This document shows positions 27,101 to 35,115 of a stretch of 54,069 nucleotides of DNA, one piece after another. The notes under the pieces are model-generated. The model made no database searches and was not told the DNA's origin. It saw only the letters and a list, made by a program, of their open reading frames with translations. The position numbers and the translations under genes were made by a program. Source of the DNA: Pirellulales bacterium (GTDB taxonomy: Bacteria; Planctomycetota; Planctomycetia; Pirellulales; Thermoguttaceae); assembly GCA_016931995.1 (NCBI GenBank), contig JAFGDS010000087.1:1-54069 (forward strand), written 5' to 3'. Each line of letters begins with the position of its first letter. Position 1 is the first letter of the stretch.

Positions 27101-27564
27101 TTCTCCTCCGCTTTGCCAAGCTCCTGGCGAAGTTGGGCAAGATCGACCGTTTCGAGCACGGCAACCGTCGGCTCCGTCGAAACACCCTCCAGTTCCTGCT
27201 CGACCTGCTGCCGATCGGCCGCGGCGCCCTCCAACATCCGCTGGAACACAGCCTCCTCGGCCAGCCGCCGGGCGGTGTTGTCGAGTTCGGCCAGTGCCTT
27301 GTCCAGAAGCTCCTTCGCCCGGGCCCGTGTCGCGTCGTCCAGACCCTCGGCCTTCTCAAGCTCCTTCAGTCGCGCGCGGATATCTTCGGCCGCAATCAGC
27401 GGGGGGGCGACGGTGGTGGTCACCCCGGGCGGCGGCGCCACCGGTGGCGGCTCCTGACCAAGGACCACCTGTTCCCCCCAGGCGGCCACCGCCCCAAGGA
27501 GAACAGCCATCCACACCCGGTGGAAATGCCCACAATGAAGTACGTCCGTGTACCGAATTCGCAT
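24127..27564 (-). CDS. large mechanosensitive channel of the MscK/KefA type
   Basis: 1145 residues. A signal peptide (VWMAVLLGAVAAWGEQVVLG) precedes a periplasmic coiled-coil region of about 450 residues, rich in E, R, A and L. Multiple TM helices follow, then the conserved MscS pore domain VSVGLGFGLQEVFANFVCGLILLFERPIRVGDIVTVDDVSGVVSRIQIRATTVTNWDRKEFVVPN and a cytoplasmic beta/alpha domain. The ATG was chosen for its GAGGAAC site and signal peptide; a longer frame upstream is less likely. It releases osmolytes on hypo-osmotic shock. It heads the operon with CorA. Confidence 0.92.
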   Translation of the reverse strand: MRIRYTDVLHCGHFHRVWMAVLLGAVAAWGEQVVLGQEPPPVAPPPGVTTTVAPPLIAAEDIRARLKELEKAEGLDDATRARAKELLDKALAELDNTARRLAEEAVFQRMLEGAAADRQQVEQELEGVSTEPTVAVLETVDLAQLRQELGKAEENLAKAKEALAALEAEPKRRANRKKEIPKLLADAREEAEQLARQLLAARPAQETIALAQAERAAAVARHQRLQQELTALEREVAAYDATGDLVRRRRDLAALRMIQAEKTANRWREVVQTRSLMEAKNEVEQARLVVEEAPPELRSLAKDIEAYAKRSAEIGRETREFSDQSKAVGNQLEALEKDFLRSREQVGAAGLTYAVGLLLRQHRAALPDDGEYDRRRRAREPKLRDAQLDLFTLDDERTAMTSLEEQVQEKLRSLGVKQGDPTRAAMEARVREILTKKRAQLDALLRNHSAYFDTLVQLDSREQRLVEETRKYRAFIDQRIFWIGSTDPLRPADARDAVRAAAWFVSLANWSEVGEALVVEAKRHTLLNLLALGVVGVLLYYQKPLRVKLGMLGEGAKKSTACEILPTVEALVATALIAVMWPAVLAYAGWRLAGSLAPSDFVRSLATGLQTAAMFYFPLELVRQVCRRNGLGEAHFGWPPRALEVVRHNLKWFVPVVLPLVLLGAACHTENLEKSLGRISTMAALMLVAMFTHRVLRPSGPFFRQMSAVGREGWSYRLRHVWYALGVFVPLALVLLAGWGYYYTCRQLAVRLAESACVPLGLAVVGAFLYRWVMVVRRRLAIDRMRQRIAAAAAAQESAKTDSGDTAAVPAAAPAPEPEVDLGTVADQTRRLIYSFLVVTGVVCLWCVWADALPALGMLEEVSLVPSDTIGAVVGAGGFTLADAGLLVLVVAMTLIANRNVPGFLEIAIPRQLPLDAGARYAISTISRYAITVAGLVWACSLVGIRWSTVQWLVAAVSVGLGFGLQEVFANFVCGLILLFERPIRVGDIVTVDDVSGVVSRIQIRATTVTNWDRKEFVVPNKEFITGRLLNWTLSDQINRVVVKVGVAYGSNTDLTRELLLQIAKDNPFVMADPAPNAMFEGFGDSVLNFMLMCFLPNFEHRLQVIHDLHATIHRVFAERGIEIAFPQQDIHIRSGPPTDPRGPR

Positions 27565-27700
27565 GGAGTTCCTCGTGCCGAAGAAGAACGCAATCCGACC
27601 ACGCACCTGTCGGCGTGCCGTCCAGCGGGATGATAGCGCGGCAGCCCCAGGGACGTCAACCGGAATCCAGCAATTTGCCCAACCTGCCGGGCGGCTGGAG

Positions 27701-27781
27701 GGGGACAGTCCCATTTTCGCGGCGATTGACCCATCTCCAGAGAACCGAGTCCTCTCGGCCGCGAAAATCGGGACCGTCCCC
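27701..27781. repeat. GGGGACAGTCCC..TTTTCGCGGC inverted repeat (REP-like)
   Basis: The arms 27701-27723 and 27758-27781 are near-exact inverses (GGGGACAGTCCCATTTTCGCGG / CCGCGAAAATCGGGACCGTCCCC) around a 34-base centre. This is the type of palindrome associated with RAYT transposases; a related but shorter copy lies at 6743-6778, and a RAYT remnant at 173-328. Confidence 0.75.
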
Positions 27782-27823
27782 TGTGGACGGTTGCCGACAC
27801 CCTTCTCTTCGCCGGCCCCAGCG

Positions 27824-29623
27824 TCACTCGGGCTCTTCCGCCTCGTCGATGCCCAGGGGGACGAGGAACCGGTTGTAGGCGAGTTTGAAGCTGATCGCGC
27901 CGGCCAGGGCCAGGCCCAACGACACGGCGGCCACGCGCCAGATGGCCACGTAGAGCCCCGACAGGCCGATCGTGGCGGCGGCCACGGTGGTCGCGCCCAA
28001 GAGGGCTATCGCCATGCCGACGGCGATGGGTCGGGCTCCGACCGGCTCCATGCCCGCCTTGGCGGCGATGGGGCCCCACCAGCCCATCGGGCGGCAACGG
28101 CGGTAGAAACGCACGAGCGTCTCCTCCGGATCGGACGGCGTCAGCAGCGCCACGAGGATCCACAGCCCGCAGGTGGCACCGATCGAACTGAGTACCACCA
28201 GGTAGTCCGCGTCCGCGCCTCCGTCGATCCAGTAATGGAACACGACAAACTTGTTGAACAGGAAGATGGCGGGTCCGCCAAAGGACGCCGCCAGCCGGGC
28301 GGGGCCGTTGAACCGCCACCACCACCATTGGCCCCAGTTGGCCGTCAATTCGGCCGACGACAGCCCGAGCATGAACATGGAAATGTTGATCACGTTTTCT
28401 GCTCCCGTGGCCACGAACATGGCCAGGGCCATGATGACGAACATGACCACCTTGCCGACGGTCATGTAGTGCTTCATCGGCGCGTCGGGTCGAATCGAGC
28501 GGCGGTAGATGTCGTTGACGAACACCTGGGCGCCGAAGTTCAGATTCGAGCTCACCGTCGACATGATGGCGGCCAGCAGGGCAACCAGCGCGAGGCCCAA
28601 CAGGCCGCTGGGTAGATAATGCCCCAGGAGCATCCCGTAGGCGAGTTCCTTGTCGATCGAGCCGTCGTGCAAACCAGGCCACTTGGCCATGGCTCCCAGG
28701 GCGGGCAACGTCAGGAGGGCCAGCATCAGGAAGAGCATCGCCTCGGTCCAGATGTACATCTTCGAGGCTTCGCGGCTGTTGCGGCAGGAGAGCAGCCGCT
28801 GGCCTTCCATCGCGCCGGCCATGGGGGCGACGTCGCCGCCGTAGCCGACGGCCGTGCCCACCGTCCAGGCGATCACGCCCAGCAGGCCCAAAAGCTCGTG
28901 CGACGTGGGCGGATGCCACTGGACGGCGCCGTCGCCGAACCGCGCGACCAGCGCCGCGTGCAGCCCCACCGGTCCGCCGAAGTCAATCCAGACCGACGCC
29001 ATGAGCACGATCGAGGCCACAATGATGATGATCGTTTGCGCGAAGTCGCTGACGATGACGCCCATATAGCCCGACAGGAGCACGTAAAAGAGCAGCACCG
29101 GGATAACCAAGGCAAAGGTTTCCCAGCGATTCCAGCCCAACAGGGCCTCGGAGATCTTCGACGTTCCCACCAGGCCCGAGCCGGTCCACGCCACCACGGC
29201 GATGAACGCGCTGCGCAGGGAGACCCAGCTCCGCATGGTGAGTCCCGCCGGGCCGTGAAACCGCATCTCGTAGAACTCCGGCGACGTGAAGATCCGCAAC
29301 CGTCGCCAGAAGACGGCGAAGAGTACGGCCCCGATCATCAACGCCAGGCCGAAACGGCCGATGTACCACCAGCAGATCCAGACGCCGGTGATGACGGTCA
29401 TGCCGCAATAGGCGGGCGCGACGTCGGTGTTGATGCACGTGACGGCGTAGCTGGCGCCGCAGAGCCAACCTTTGAGTTTCCGCCCGCCCAGAAAGTAGTT
29501 GTCGAGCCCCTCCTGGGCGAAGCGGCGGTAGTAGAGCCCCAGGCCCACCAGCCCGGCCATGTACAGGAAGATCACCGCGTAGTCGGCGGCCGTCAAAACG
29601 GCGTGATGGTCTCCCGACGGCAT
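27824..29623 (-). CDS. sodium/solute symporter (SSS family), second copy
   Basis: 599 residues with about 13-14 hydrophobic helices. Diagnostic pieces are DYAVIFLYMAGLVGLGLYY, DNYFLGGRKLKGWLCGASYAVTCINTD and a C-terminal charged loop near residues 500-530. It lies directly downstream of the AGE-family epimerase gene and is likely to import the sugar that locus uses. Confidence 0.9.
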   Translation of the reverse strand: MPSGDHHAVLTAADYAVIFLYMAGLVGLGLYYRRFAQEGLDNYFLGGRKLKGWLCGASYAVTCINTDVAPAYCGMTVITGVWICWWYIGRFGLALMIGAVLFAVFWRRLRIFTSPEFYEMRFHGPAGLTMRSWVSLRSAFIAVVAWTGSGLVGTSKISEALLGWNRWETFALVIPVLLFYVLLSGYMGVIVSDFAQTIIIIVASIVLMASVWIDFGGPVGLHAALVARFGDGAVQWHPPTSHELLGLLGVIAWTVGTAVGYGGDVAPMAGAMEGQRLLSCRNSREASKMYIWTEAMLFLMLALLTLPALGAMAKWPGLHDGSIDKELAYGMLLGHYLPSGLLGLALVALLAAIMSTVSSNLNFGAQVFVNDIYRRSIRPDAPMKHYMTVGKVVMFVIMALAMFVATGAENVINISMFMLGLSSAELTANWGQWWWWRFNGPARLAASFGGPAIFLFNKFVVFHYWIDGGADADYLVVLSSIGATCGLWILVALLTPSDPEETLVRFYRRCRPMGWWGPIAAKAGMEPVGARPIAVGMAIALLGATTVAAATIGLSGLYVAIWRVAAVSLGLALAGAISFKLAYNRFLVPLGIDEAEEPE

Positions 29624-29823
29624 GGCGGATTGGCTGTGTGGTAGGTAGAGGATTCGGTCAGGCTGTCATATGAAAGTCACCACGGAGAACGACGGATCTC
29701 AGGAGTGACGAACCGTGATTTGAGATCTCCAATCTCAGAGCACCTATGTGCCATTATGCGTCAAGTGTCCCCTGACGCCGTCTTGCGTGTCTCGATTACC
29801 TCCGTGCCCTCCGTGTCTCCGTG
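29624..29823. other. spacer with CTCCGTGTCTCCGTGGTG repeat overlapping the epimerase 3' end
   Basis: Between the symporter start and the epimerase stop lies TACCTCCGTGCCCTCCGTGTCTCCGTGGTG, a dispersed repeat. It extends into the epimerase frame and encodes its last 20 or so residues. The inverted stretch TTTGAGATCTCCAATCTCAGAG (29719-29740) is a weak hairpin. No further gene is seen. Confidence 0.5.
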
Positions 29824-31143
29824 GTGATTCCGTTGTCCGTCTTCGAAATGGGCATTCAAGAAACGGCCGCCATGACCACCCGCTGCGGTGTCCGCGGCGA
29901 CGCGCTGGGCCAGCAGGCGCTCGCCGCGGAAGAGGATCCGCGGCAGGTGGAAGCAGCCCTTCCAGCCGTTGGCCTTGGCGGTGAAGGCCGGGCTGCCGTC
30001 GCGGTTGAGATAGCCGAACCACTCGCCGTATTGTGGGTCGGGGAACCGATCGAACGTGTACTCGTGAACCTTCCGGTACCATGCGCCAAGATCATCGCGG
30101 CCCGTGTGGATCCACGCCAGCAGCAGGGCGCAGAGCGTCTCGCCGTGCGGCCACCAGAGCTTCATGTCGGCCTCGATGGGATGGGGGGGCGAGCCGTCGA
30201 GATTCAGCACGTACCGCAACCCGCCGTATTGCTCGTCCCAGCCTCGCTGAAGAGAAGCCAGAACGATCTCCACCGCCGTTTGGAACAGGGCCTCGTCGCC
30301 ACGCGCCCGGGCAACCTCCATCAACATCCAGGCGGTCTCGATCGCGTGGCCGGGATGGACCATCCGGCCCTCGGGCATGTCGAGCATGGCCGCGCCGTCG
30401 GGGGCCACGTTCTCCAGCAAGGCGCCCAACTCCGGTTTCCAGTGCTTCGACAGGACCGATGCGACCGACCGCGAGATGGCGTCTTCCCAGCGCGCCGCGG
30501 GCTGGAGCGCATTGAGTACCCAGGCCACGGTGAGGCGCATCATGTCGTGCGCGTGCAGGTGGAACTCGGCATGGATCGGATAGCCCAACATGGGCGTGTC
30601 GGACGGCGCGCCCAGCCGTGGTTCGATCCGGTCGACCATGGCCACCGCGCGGTCCCACAAACCTTCGTCGCCGGACGCCGCGCCCAACTCGGCCAGGGCC
30701 ATCGCCGCGAAGCACTCCGTGTACAGGCTCAAGCACCCGGCGCGAGGCCGGCCTTCCCGCGAAAGACGGAAATGCATCTTTCCGCTCTCGGTGAACCCGT
30801 GGGCCAAAAGGAACCGCGCACCGTGCCGGGCCAACTCCAGCCACTCGGGCCGGGGCTCGGCGTTGTTGTACAGATGGCTGAACATCCACGCCTGGCGGCC
30901 CACCAGCCACAAGTACTTGTCCCCCGCATACGTCTGGCCGTCGCGTTCCAGGCACGAGTAATACCCGCCGCACTCCTGGTCGGGCGAATGGCGCTCCCAC
31001 CACGGGATCATGTCGTCCCACAGCGCCGCGCGGTACTGCTCGCGCAGCGCCGCGGCGTACTCGCGCGAGAACGTTCCGTCCGAAGAGTCGATTTGTACGG
31101 GTCTCCCCTCTCCCTTTGGGAGAGGGCCCGGGAGCGATGGCAT
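29761..31143 (-). CDS. AGE-family sugar 2-epimerase
   Basis: 460 residues, mostly helical (alpha/alpha6 toroid). The catalytic and conserved pieces of N-acylglucosamine 2-epimerase / cellobiose epimerase family enzymes are present: ECGGYYSCLERDG, GRQAWMFSHLYN, LHAHDMMRLTVAW, MVHPGHAIETAWMLMEVA and WWPHGETLCALL. It converts the C2 configuration of a sugar (for example GlcNAc/ManNAc, mannose/glucose, or a disaccharide). Both ends are odd: the first 15 residues (MPSLPGPLPKGEGRP) come from a CCCTCTCCC repeat and the last about 20 (HHGDTEGTEVIETRK) from another repeat. The native start may therefore differ. Confidence 0.87.
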   Translation of the reverse strand: MPSLPGPLPKGEGRPVQIDSSDGTFSREYAAALREQYRAALWDDMIPWWERHSPDQECGGYYSCLERDGQTYAGDKYLWLVGRQAWMFSHLYNNAEPRPEWLELARHGARFLLAHGFTESGKMHFRLSREGRPRAGCLSLYTECFAAMALAELGAASGDEGLWDRAVAMVDRIEPRLGAPSDTPMLGYPIHAEFHLHAHDMMRLTVAWVLNALQPAARWEDAISRSVASVLSKHWKPELGALLENVAPDGAAMLDMPEGRMVHPGHAIETAWMLMEVARARGDEALFQTAVEIVLASLQRGWDEQYGGLRYVLNLDGSPPHPIEADMKLWWPHGETLCALLLAWIHTGRDDLGAWYRKVHEYTFDRFPDPQYGEWFGYLNRDGSPAFTAKANGWKGCFHLPRILFRGERLLAQRVAADTAAGGHGGRFLNAHFEDGQRNHHGDTEGTEVIETRKTASGDT

Positions 31144-31206
31144 AATTGACCTTTACTTTTGACGATTCCTTGGGTGGCACGCCCTGAGGAACGAAGGGCG
31201 TGCCAC
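31106..31206. repeat. two hairpin repeats at the epimerase 5' end
   Basis: CCCTCTCCC-TTT-GGGAGAGGG (31106-31126) lies within the epimerase N-terminal codons. GTGGCACGCCCT-GAGGAACGA-AGGGCGTGCCAC (31173-31206) lies in the gap to the next gene. Both are dispersed family members; the second could act as a partial transcription stop. Confidence 0.7.
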
Positions 31207-31219
31207 GCGCTAACAATAA

Positions 31220-33388
31220 CTACGGCGGATTATCCTCTCGCGGCAACATCGCCTTGCGGACTTCCGGCCAATGCCGGGCGATCCGCGAGCCGGCCGTCAG
31301 ATCCCACAGGTTCAGGTCCAATTCTCTAAGTGCCAGACCCGTCGGGATCCAGCCCTGAGTCCAACCCACCTCGATCGCCCACGCGCCCCAGCCGCGGTCG
31401 GCGTTCGAGCCCCAATAGTCCCAACGCCGGTAGTCGAACGCGCGGAACCAGCCGCCGTCAAGCTCCTGATGGGCTTCGCTGCGAACCTGCACGCGGACGA
31501 GGAACTCGGCCAGCCGGTCGGCCATCTCGCGATAGAGCGGCTCGCCCGTGGCCGCGTGCGCTTCGTGCAAGCCCAAAAGCGTGAAGTTGCACGTGTACAA
31601 GAGATCGGCCACCGGCTCGCCGTTGGCCTGGATAAGCGCGGCCTCGTGCTTGCCGTATTCGGCGTTGGACTGCGGCGGGCGGTACGCGCCCTGCGCAAGC
31701 TGGCCAAGCTCCTCGCGAATCGCTCCGCTGGCGTCCTGGCACTTGCGCATGTCCTGGGCAAGCCGGCGGAGCCAGGCGCGGTATTCGGGCCGATCCTCGA
31801 CGCGGATCAGCCAGGCCAGCGCGAGGAGCATCCGCCCACGCTCCTGCTGGATCCCGTTGGTCCAGCGCCAACCGTCCGGATAGGCTTCCATCATCCGGCG
31901 GATGCCGCGGCGCGTGCGTTCCAGCAGAATCGGCTCGTGGGTTTTGTCGAAAAGCCACAGGTACGACGCCCAAATCCACGCCTCGTAATGCGGTGCCAGA
32001 CACACGTAGGGGTCCCGCCAGAAGTGTTCCCAGCCGAGCTTGGTCAACCGGTTCGCGTGGATCGCGCGATAGCGGAAGCCCTCGGGCCCCGTGGTGCGGA
32101 AGTTGCCCAGGATGTTTTTCAAAAGGACCTCGTCCCACTGGTCCGTTTCGAGCAGGGCGGCCGTGCCGATGCCGCCGAGGATCGCCTTGATGTCGTTGTC
32201 GGCGTAGAGCGCCCCGCTGTCGGGCGTCCAGCGGAGCGTTCCGCCCGTGGGCCGGCTGGGATTGGGGTCGAACAGTCCCGAATCGAAGTACAGCCAATCG
32301 AGCAGATTCTCGGCGATCTGACGGCTCCGCGGGTCGCCGTCGAGCCGGGCCCGCAGGGCAAAGGCCAGCGCCGTCTCGCCGTTCGAGTCGCAGCGGAGCG
32401 ACCAGCGGATCGGTTGCGTTCCATCGAAGCGGATTCGGGAGGCGACGCCTTCGAGCACGCCGTGCGACCCGTCGCCCGCGGGCCAGGACGAATCGGGCGC
32501 GGAGCCCACCGGCTGGCGAGGGTCCACGACGCTCGCGCGGCGGTACTCGTCGTACTTGTCCTTCCAGTCGGCGTGGACGAGCATCCTCGCCCGGGTGTGC
32601 CAGTCGATCCCGCGTTGGATGGCCCGCCGCACCGCGTCCGGCGGCAGCGCGTCCTTGGGACCATACGTGGGCCGGACCGTCGGCGTCCAATCGAGCGTCG
32701 GAGCGGGCGCGTCGGGCTGAAGCCAGCCGAGCACGTGGCGCCAGACGGCCTGCATGGCGTCCTTGGTGGCGTAGCGGGCGGTGACAAACTGGCTGAGCTT
32801 CGTGGTCGAGACCATCAGATCGCCGCGTGGATGGACAAACAAAATAGGCGCCGTTTCGACGTCCTCCAAGCCAAAGACCGCCCGATCCAGCCCGGCCACG
32901 CGGCCAACCACCAGATCCGCCGCCGGCGCCGCGACCGGCACGTAATGGCAATCGTGCACGGCCAAGATGCTTAACCGCGCAAGCGCCGGACCGAAAACGT
33001 CCGTGGCGGCCACGACGCGTTCGAGCGAAACGCCGCGGGTTTTGCCCACGGCCACGTCGGGCAACCAGCCGGGATACTCGAGGAATAACCGCAGGCGTTT
33101 CTCGCCGGCTTGTTGGAGCAACTCTCGCGAAAACGCCGTCGTCGTGTCCGGATAACCATCCGCCAGGATCAACACGCCGGATCCCTCCGGGGCGACCCGG
33201 ATCGCCTCGGCCGCCGCGGCGCAGCGGACCGGCGCGAGGCCGCCGTCGGCCATCACGCGATGCAAGTCGTTGTCCTCGCGGCAGACCAGCGTCCACGCGG
33301 CCTCGGACGGCACGGCCAGCGCAAACCACAGCGCAAGGGTTAGCGCCGTTGCGATAGCACGGCGTCCTGGCGACCACGCGTGCTTCAT
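31220..33388 (-). CDS. secreted glycosidase-like / toroid protein of unknown function
   Basis: 722 residues. A signal peptide (AIATALTLALWFALAVPSEA) precedes an N-terminal region (about 30-220) without a clear signature and a long helical C-terminal domain. The latter contains GIDWHTRARMLVHADWKDKYDEY, RCDSNGETALAFALRARL, DNDIKAILGGIGTAALLE, PHYEAWIWASYLWLFDKTH, NGIQQERGRMLLALAW and WGSNADRGWGAWAIEVGWTQGW. The repeating helix pairs suggest an (alpha/alpha)6 toroid as in GH families acting on polysaccharides. I cannot name the family. It lies between the DUF1559 and epimerase genes in the LacI-linked locus. Confidence 0.7.
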   Translation of the reverse strand: MKHAWSPGRRAIATALTLALWFALAVPSEAAWTLVCREDNDLHRVMADGGLAPVRCAAAAEAIRVAPEGSGVLILADGYPDTTTAFSRELLQQAGEKRLRLFLEYPGWLPDVAVGKTRGVSLERVVAATDVFGPALARLSILAVHDCHYVPVAAPAADLVVGRVAGLDRAVFGLEDVETAPILFVHPRGDLMVSTTKLSQFVTARYATKDAMQAVWRHVLGWLQPDAPAPTLDWTPTVRPTYGPKDALPPDAVRRAIQRGIDWHTRARMLVHADWKDKYDEYRRASVVDPRQPVGSAPDSSWPAGDGSHGVLEGVASRIRFDGTQPIRWSLRCDSNGETALAFALRARLDGDPRSRQIAENLLDWLYFDSGLFDPNPSRPTGGTLRWTPDSGALYADNDIKAILGGIGTAALLETDQWDEVLLKNILGNFRTTGPEGFRYRAIHANRLTKLGWEHFWRDPYVCLAPHYEAWIWASYLWLFDKTHEPILLERTRRGIRRMMEAYPDGWRWTNGIQQERGRMLLALAWLIRVEDRPEYRAWLRRLAQDMRKCQDASGAIREELGQLAQGAYRPPQSNAEYGKHEAALIQANGEPVADLLYTCNFTLLGLHEAHAATGEPLYREMADRLAEFLVRVQVRSEAHQELDGGWFRAFDYRRWDYWGSNADRGWGAWAIEVGWTQGWIPTGLALRELDLNLWDLTAGSRIARHWPEVRKAMLPREDNPP

Positions 33389-33410
33389 TCGCGGGTTCCT
33401 CTTTTTAAGT

Positions 33411-33428
33411 GCGGCGACAAGTCGCCGC
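33411..33428. repeat. GCGGCGAC-AA-GTCGCCGC palindrome
   Basis: A perfect 8-bp-arm hairpin preceded by TTTTTAAGT, the same family as 9663-9684. It is located just upstream of the toroid gene start. Confidence 0.7.
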
Positions 33429-33451
33429 GTTCCAAAACTTGACCTGCGATT

Positions 33452-34471
33452 CTACCTGATCTCGTTCGCCGGCACGGTTATTCCGTCCTCGCGGTTGCCC
33501 AAGAGGCTATGGACGTAGGGGTCGATTTCGTACGACACGGACCGCGCGCTGCCGTCGCACATGACGAAGTTGCACGTCGCGGGATGCGCGCTGCCGAACG
33601 ACCACCACAGCGCCACGCCCGACTGATCCTGCTTGGGCACGAGGCTCGCCGCGGGATTGGCCGCGTCGTAACAACACCAGCGGCACGTGTCCGCGCTACA
33701 TCCTTCGTATACTCCATGGTCGTCGGTGCCGTCCAGGCCCGTCTCGTAGGTATCGGGGTTGAGGTACTTCTCTCCCAACATGTAGGTGGACGTGGTTCCA
33801 TCGGAAATCGCGTCCAGCGGGATCTGACTGTGACAATGGCACACGCCGTTTGCCTGCTGGGAGAAATTCGCGCTCCAGTCGAGGCGCAAGGCGGCCTCCA
33901 TGTCGCGCGGGCCTTGCCCGTAGGAACCCTCGTGCGCGTTGGACCCGTAGTTGGCCGCGTAGTCAATGGCGATGGCCTCGGCGATGTTGCCTCCGTTGTA
34001 ATACAGGCGGTTCGCCGGCCGGGGATAGACCTTGGCCGCGCGGCGCGAGGGGCAGATAAAGCCTTCCATGGGAATCGCCTCGCGCCGCCGGGCGCCCTGG
34101 ATCTGGACGCTCGTGACGGTGTCCGGCTGGTTGTCGCGACCGAAGGCGTGGACGGACTTCTGCTCGATGTAGGGTAAAATCGCGTAGCTCCAGCCGCCCG
34201 GCTGATCGAAGCCGGTGCCCCGGTCCGGGTCGCCCGTCCAACGGTGTCCCCAGCCGCCGCTGGGGAAAAACCGATGGGCCGATTCGTGGCCGAGCATGGC
34301 CAGGGCCATTTGCTTGAGGTGGTTCTGGCACTGCATTCGCCGCGCCGCCTCGCGCGCCGCCTGCACCGCCGGCAGGAGCAGCGCGATAAGAACGCCAATG
34401 ATCGCAATGACCACCAGGAGTTCGACCAACGTGAACGCCCGGCGCCGGCGTGAACAAAGCGTGTACTTCAC
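33452..34471 (-). CDS. DUF1559 pseudopilin-like protein
   Basis: 339 residues from a GTG with GAGGAC upstream; longer readings are shadows. The leader RRRAFTLVELLVVIAIIGVLIALLLPAVQAAREAARRMQC is the standard prepilin-like segment, and FGSAHPATCNFVMCDGSARSVSYEID is the C-terminal H-x9-DG motif. The middle has several Cys (CSADTCRWCCYD). DUF1559 proteins are abundant in planctomycetes, and their function is unproven. Here it follows the mini dockerin/PEP-CTERM gene in the LacI locus. Confidence 0.9.
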   Translation of the reverse strand: MKYTLCSRRRRAFTLVELLVVIAIIGVLIALLLPAVQAAREAARRMQCQNHLKQMALAMLGHESAHRFFPSGGWGHRWTGDPDRGTGFDQPGGWSYAILPYIEQKSVHAFGRDNQPDTVTSVQIQGARRREAIPMEGFICPSRRAAKVYPRPANRLYYNGGNIAEAIAIDYAANYGSNAHEGSYGQGPRDMEAALRLDWSANFSQQANGVCHCHSQIPLDAISDGTTSTYMLGEKYLNPDTYETGLDGTDDHGVYEGCSADTCRWCCYDAANPAASLVPKQDQSGVALWWSFGSAHPATCNFVMCDGSARSVSYEIDPYVHSLLGNREDGITVPANEIR

Positions 34472-34526
34472 GGTCTTGTCCTCGTGTCGTGTCAATCGAA
34501 ACCGGAACGCGGTTCCACGCCCCAAA

Positions 34527-34540
34527 GTTATTCGTATAAC
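34527..34540. promoter_or_regulatory. candidate LacI-family operator (imperfect palindrome)
   Basis: GTTATTCGTATAAC is a 14-bp palindrome with one mismatched pair and a central CG, the usual layout of LacI-family sites. It lies 56 bases upstream of the DUF1559 GTG. It is not the same sequence as the 36305-36346 palindrome, so at most one is likely to be the site of the neighbouring regulator. Confidence 0.3.
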
Positions 34541-34725
34541 CACCACGACGGTCCGCGATGCGCCGTAAACCCACGGGGTGATCGCCCCGCCATTCGTTCG
34601 GGCGGCCTCTTCGCCCGAGGCGGAGCGAAGGGCGGGTCGTTGCCGATCAACCGCGCCCTTCGCTACTCGGGGCATGCGCCATCGAATCGCTTAAGCCACC
34701 CGAAGACGGCTCTTCCCATTCCACC
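34541..34725. other. spacer without recognised features
   Basis: Nothing convincing is seen between the candidate operator and the mini PEP-CTERM gene stop. No terminator with a T-run is present. Confidence 0.4.
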
Positions 34726-35070
34726 TCACTCTTGCCGACCCCGCCTACGAATTGCGTACGTGCCGACCGCGCCCAGAAGCAGCAGGGCCATCGTGCCCGG
34801 CTCGGGCACGGCCGCGCCGCCCGTGCCGGGGGACCAGTTGGCCGCCAAGATCGCCAGATCCAGGTCGTCCACCGTGCCGTCCACGTTGAAATCGCCGCCG
34901 GACGCGCCGTTGCCCACGCCCTTAAGCCAGTTGCCCGCCAGGATCGCCGCGTCCGCCGCGTTGACGAAGCCGTCGCCGTCGGCGTCCCAGACCCGATCCG
35001 CCCACGCGCACGTGGGGTAACCCAACATCAGTGCCCATGCCACAATCCAATGGAAGCGTCGTCTGTTCAA
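34726..35070 (-). CDS. minimal secreted protein: signal peptide, dockerin pair, PEP-CTERM
   Basis: 114 residues from TTG 35070, chosen because GGGAGG lies at ideal distance; a TTG ten codons earlier lacks one. The layout is an export signal (RRRFHWIVAWALMLGYPTCAWA), two dockerin calcium repeats (DADGDGFVNAADAAILAGNW, DFNVDGTVDDLDLAILAANW) and PEP-CTERM (VPEPGTMALLLLGAVGTYAIRRRGR). No other domain is present. It may be a surface adapter that displays only the dockerin pair, or a remnant of a larger protein that lost its catalytic domain. Confidence 0.78.
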   Translation of the reverse strand: MNRRRFHWIVAWALMLGYPTCAWADRVWDADGDGFVNAADAAILAGNWLKGVGNGASGGDFNVDGTVDDLDLAILAANWSPGTGGAAVPEPGTMALLLLGAVGTYAIRRRGRQE

Positions 35071-35115
35071 CTTTCCCTCCCAAGGTAAGCGCGAAAACAA
35101 CCCGTTGCGACCGCG

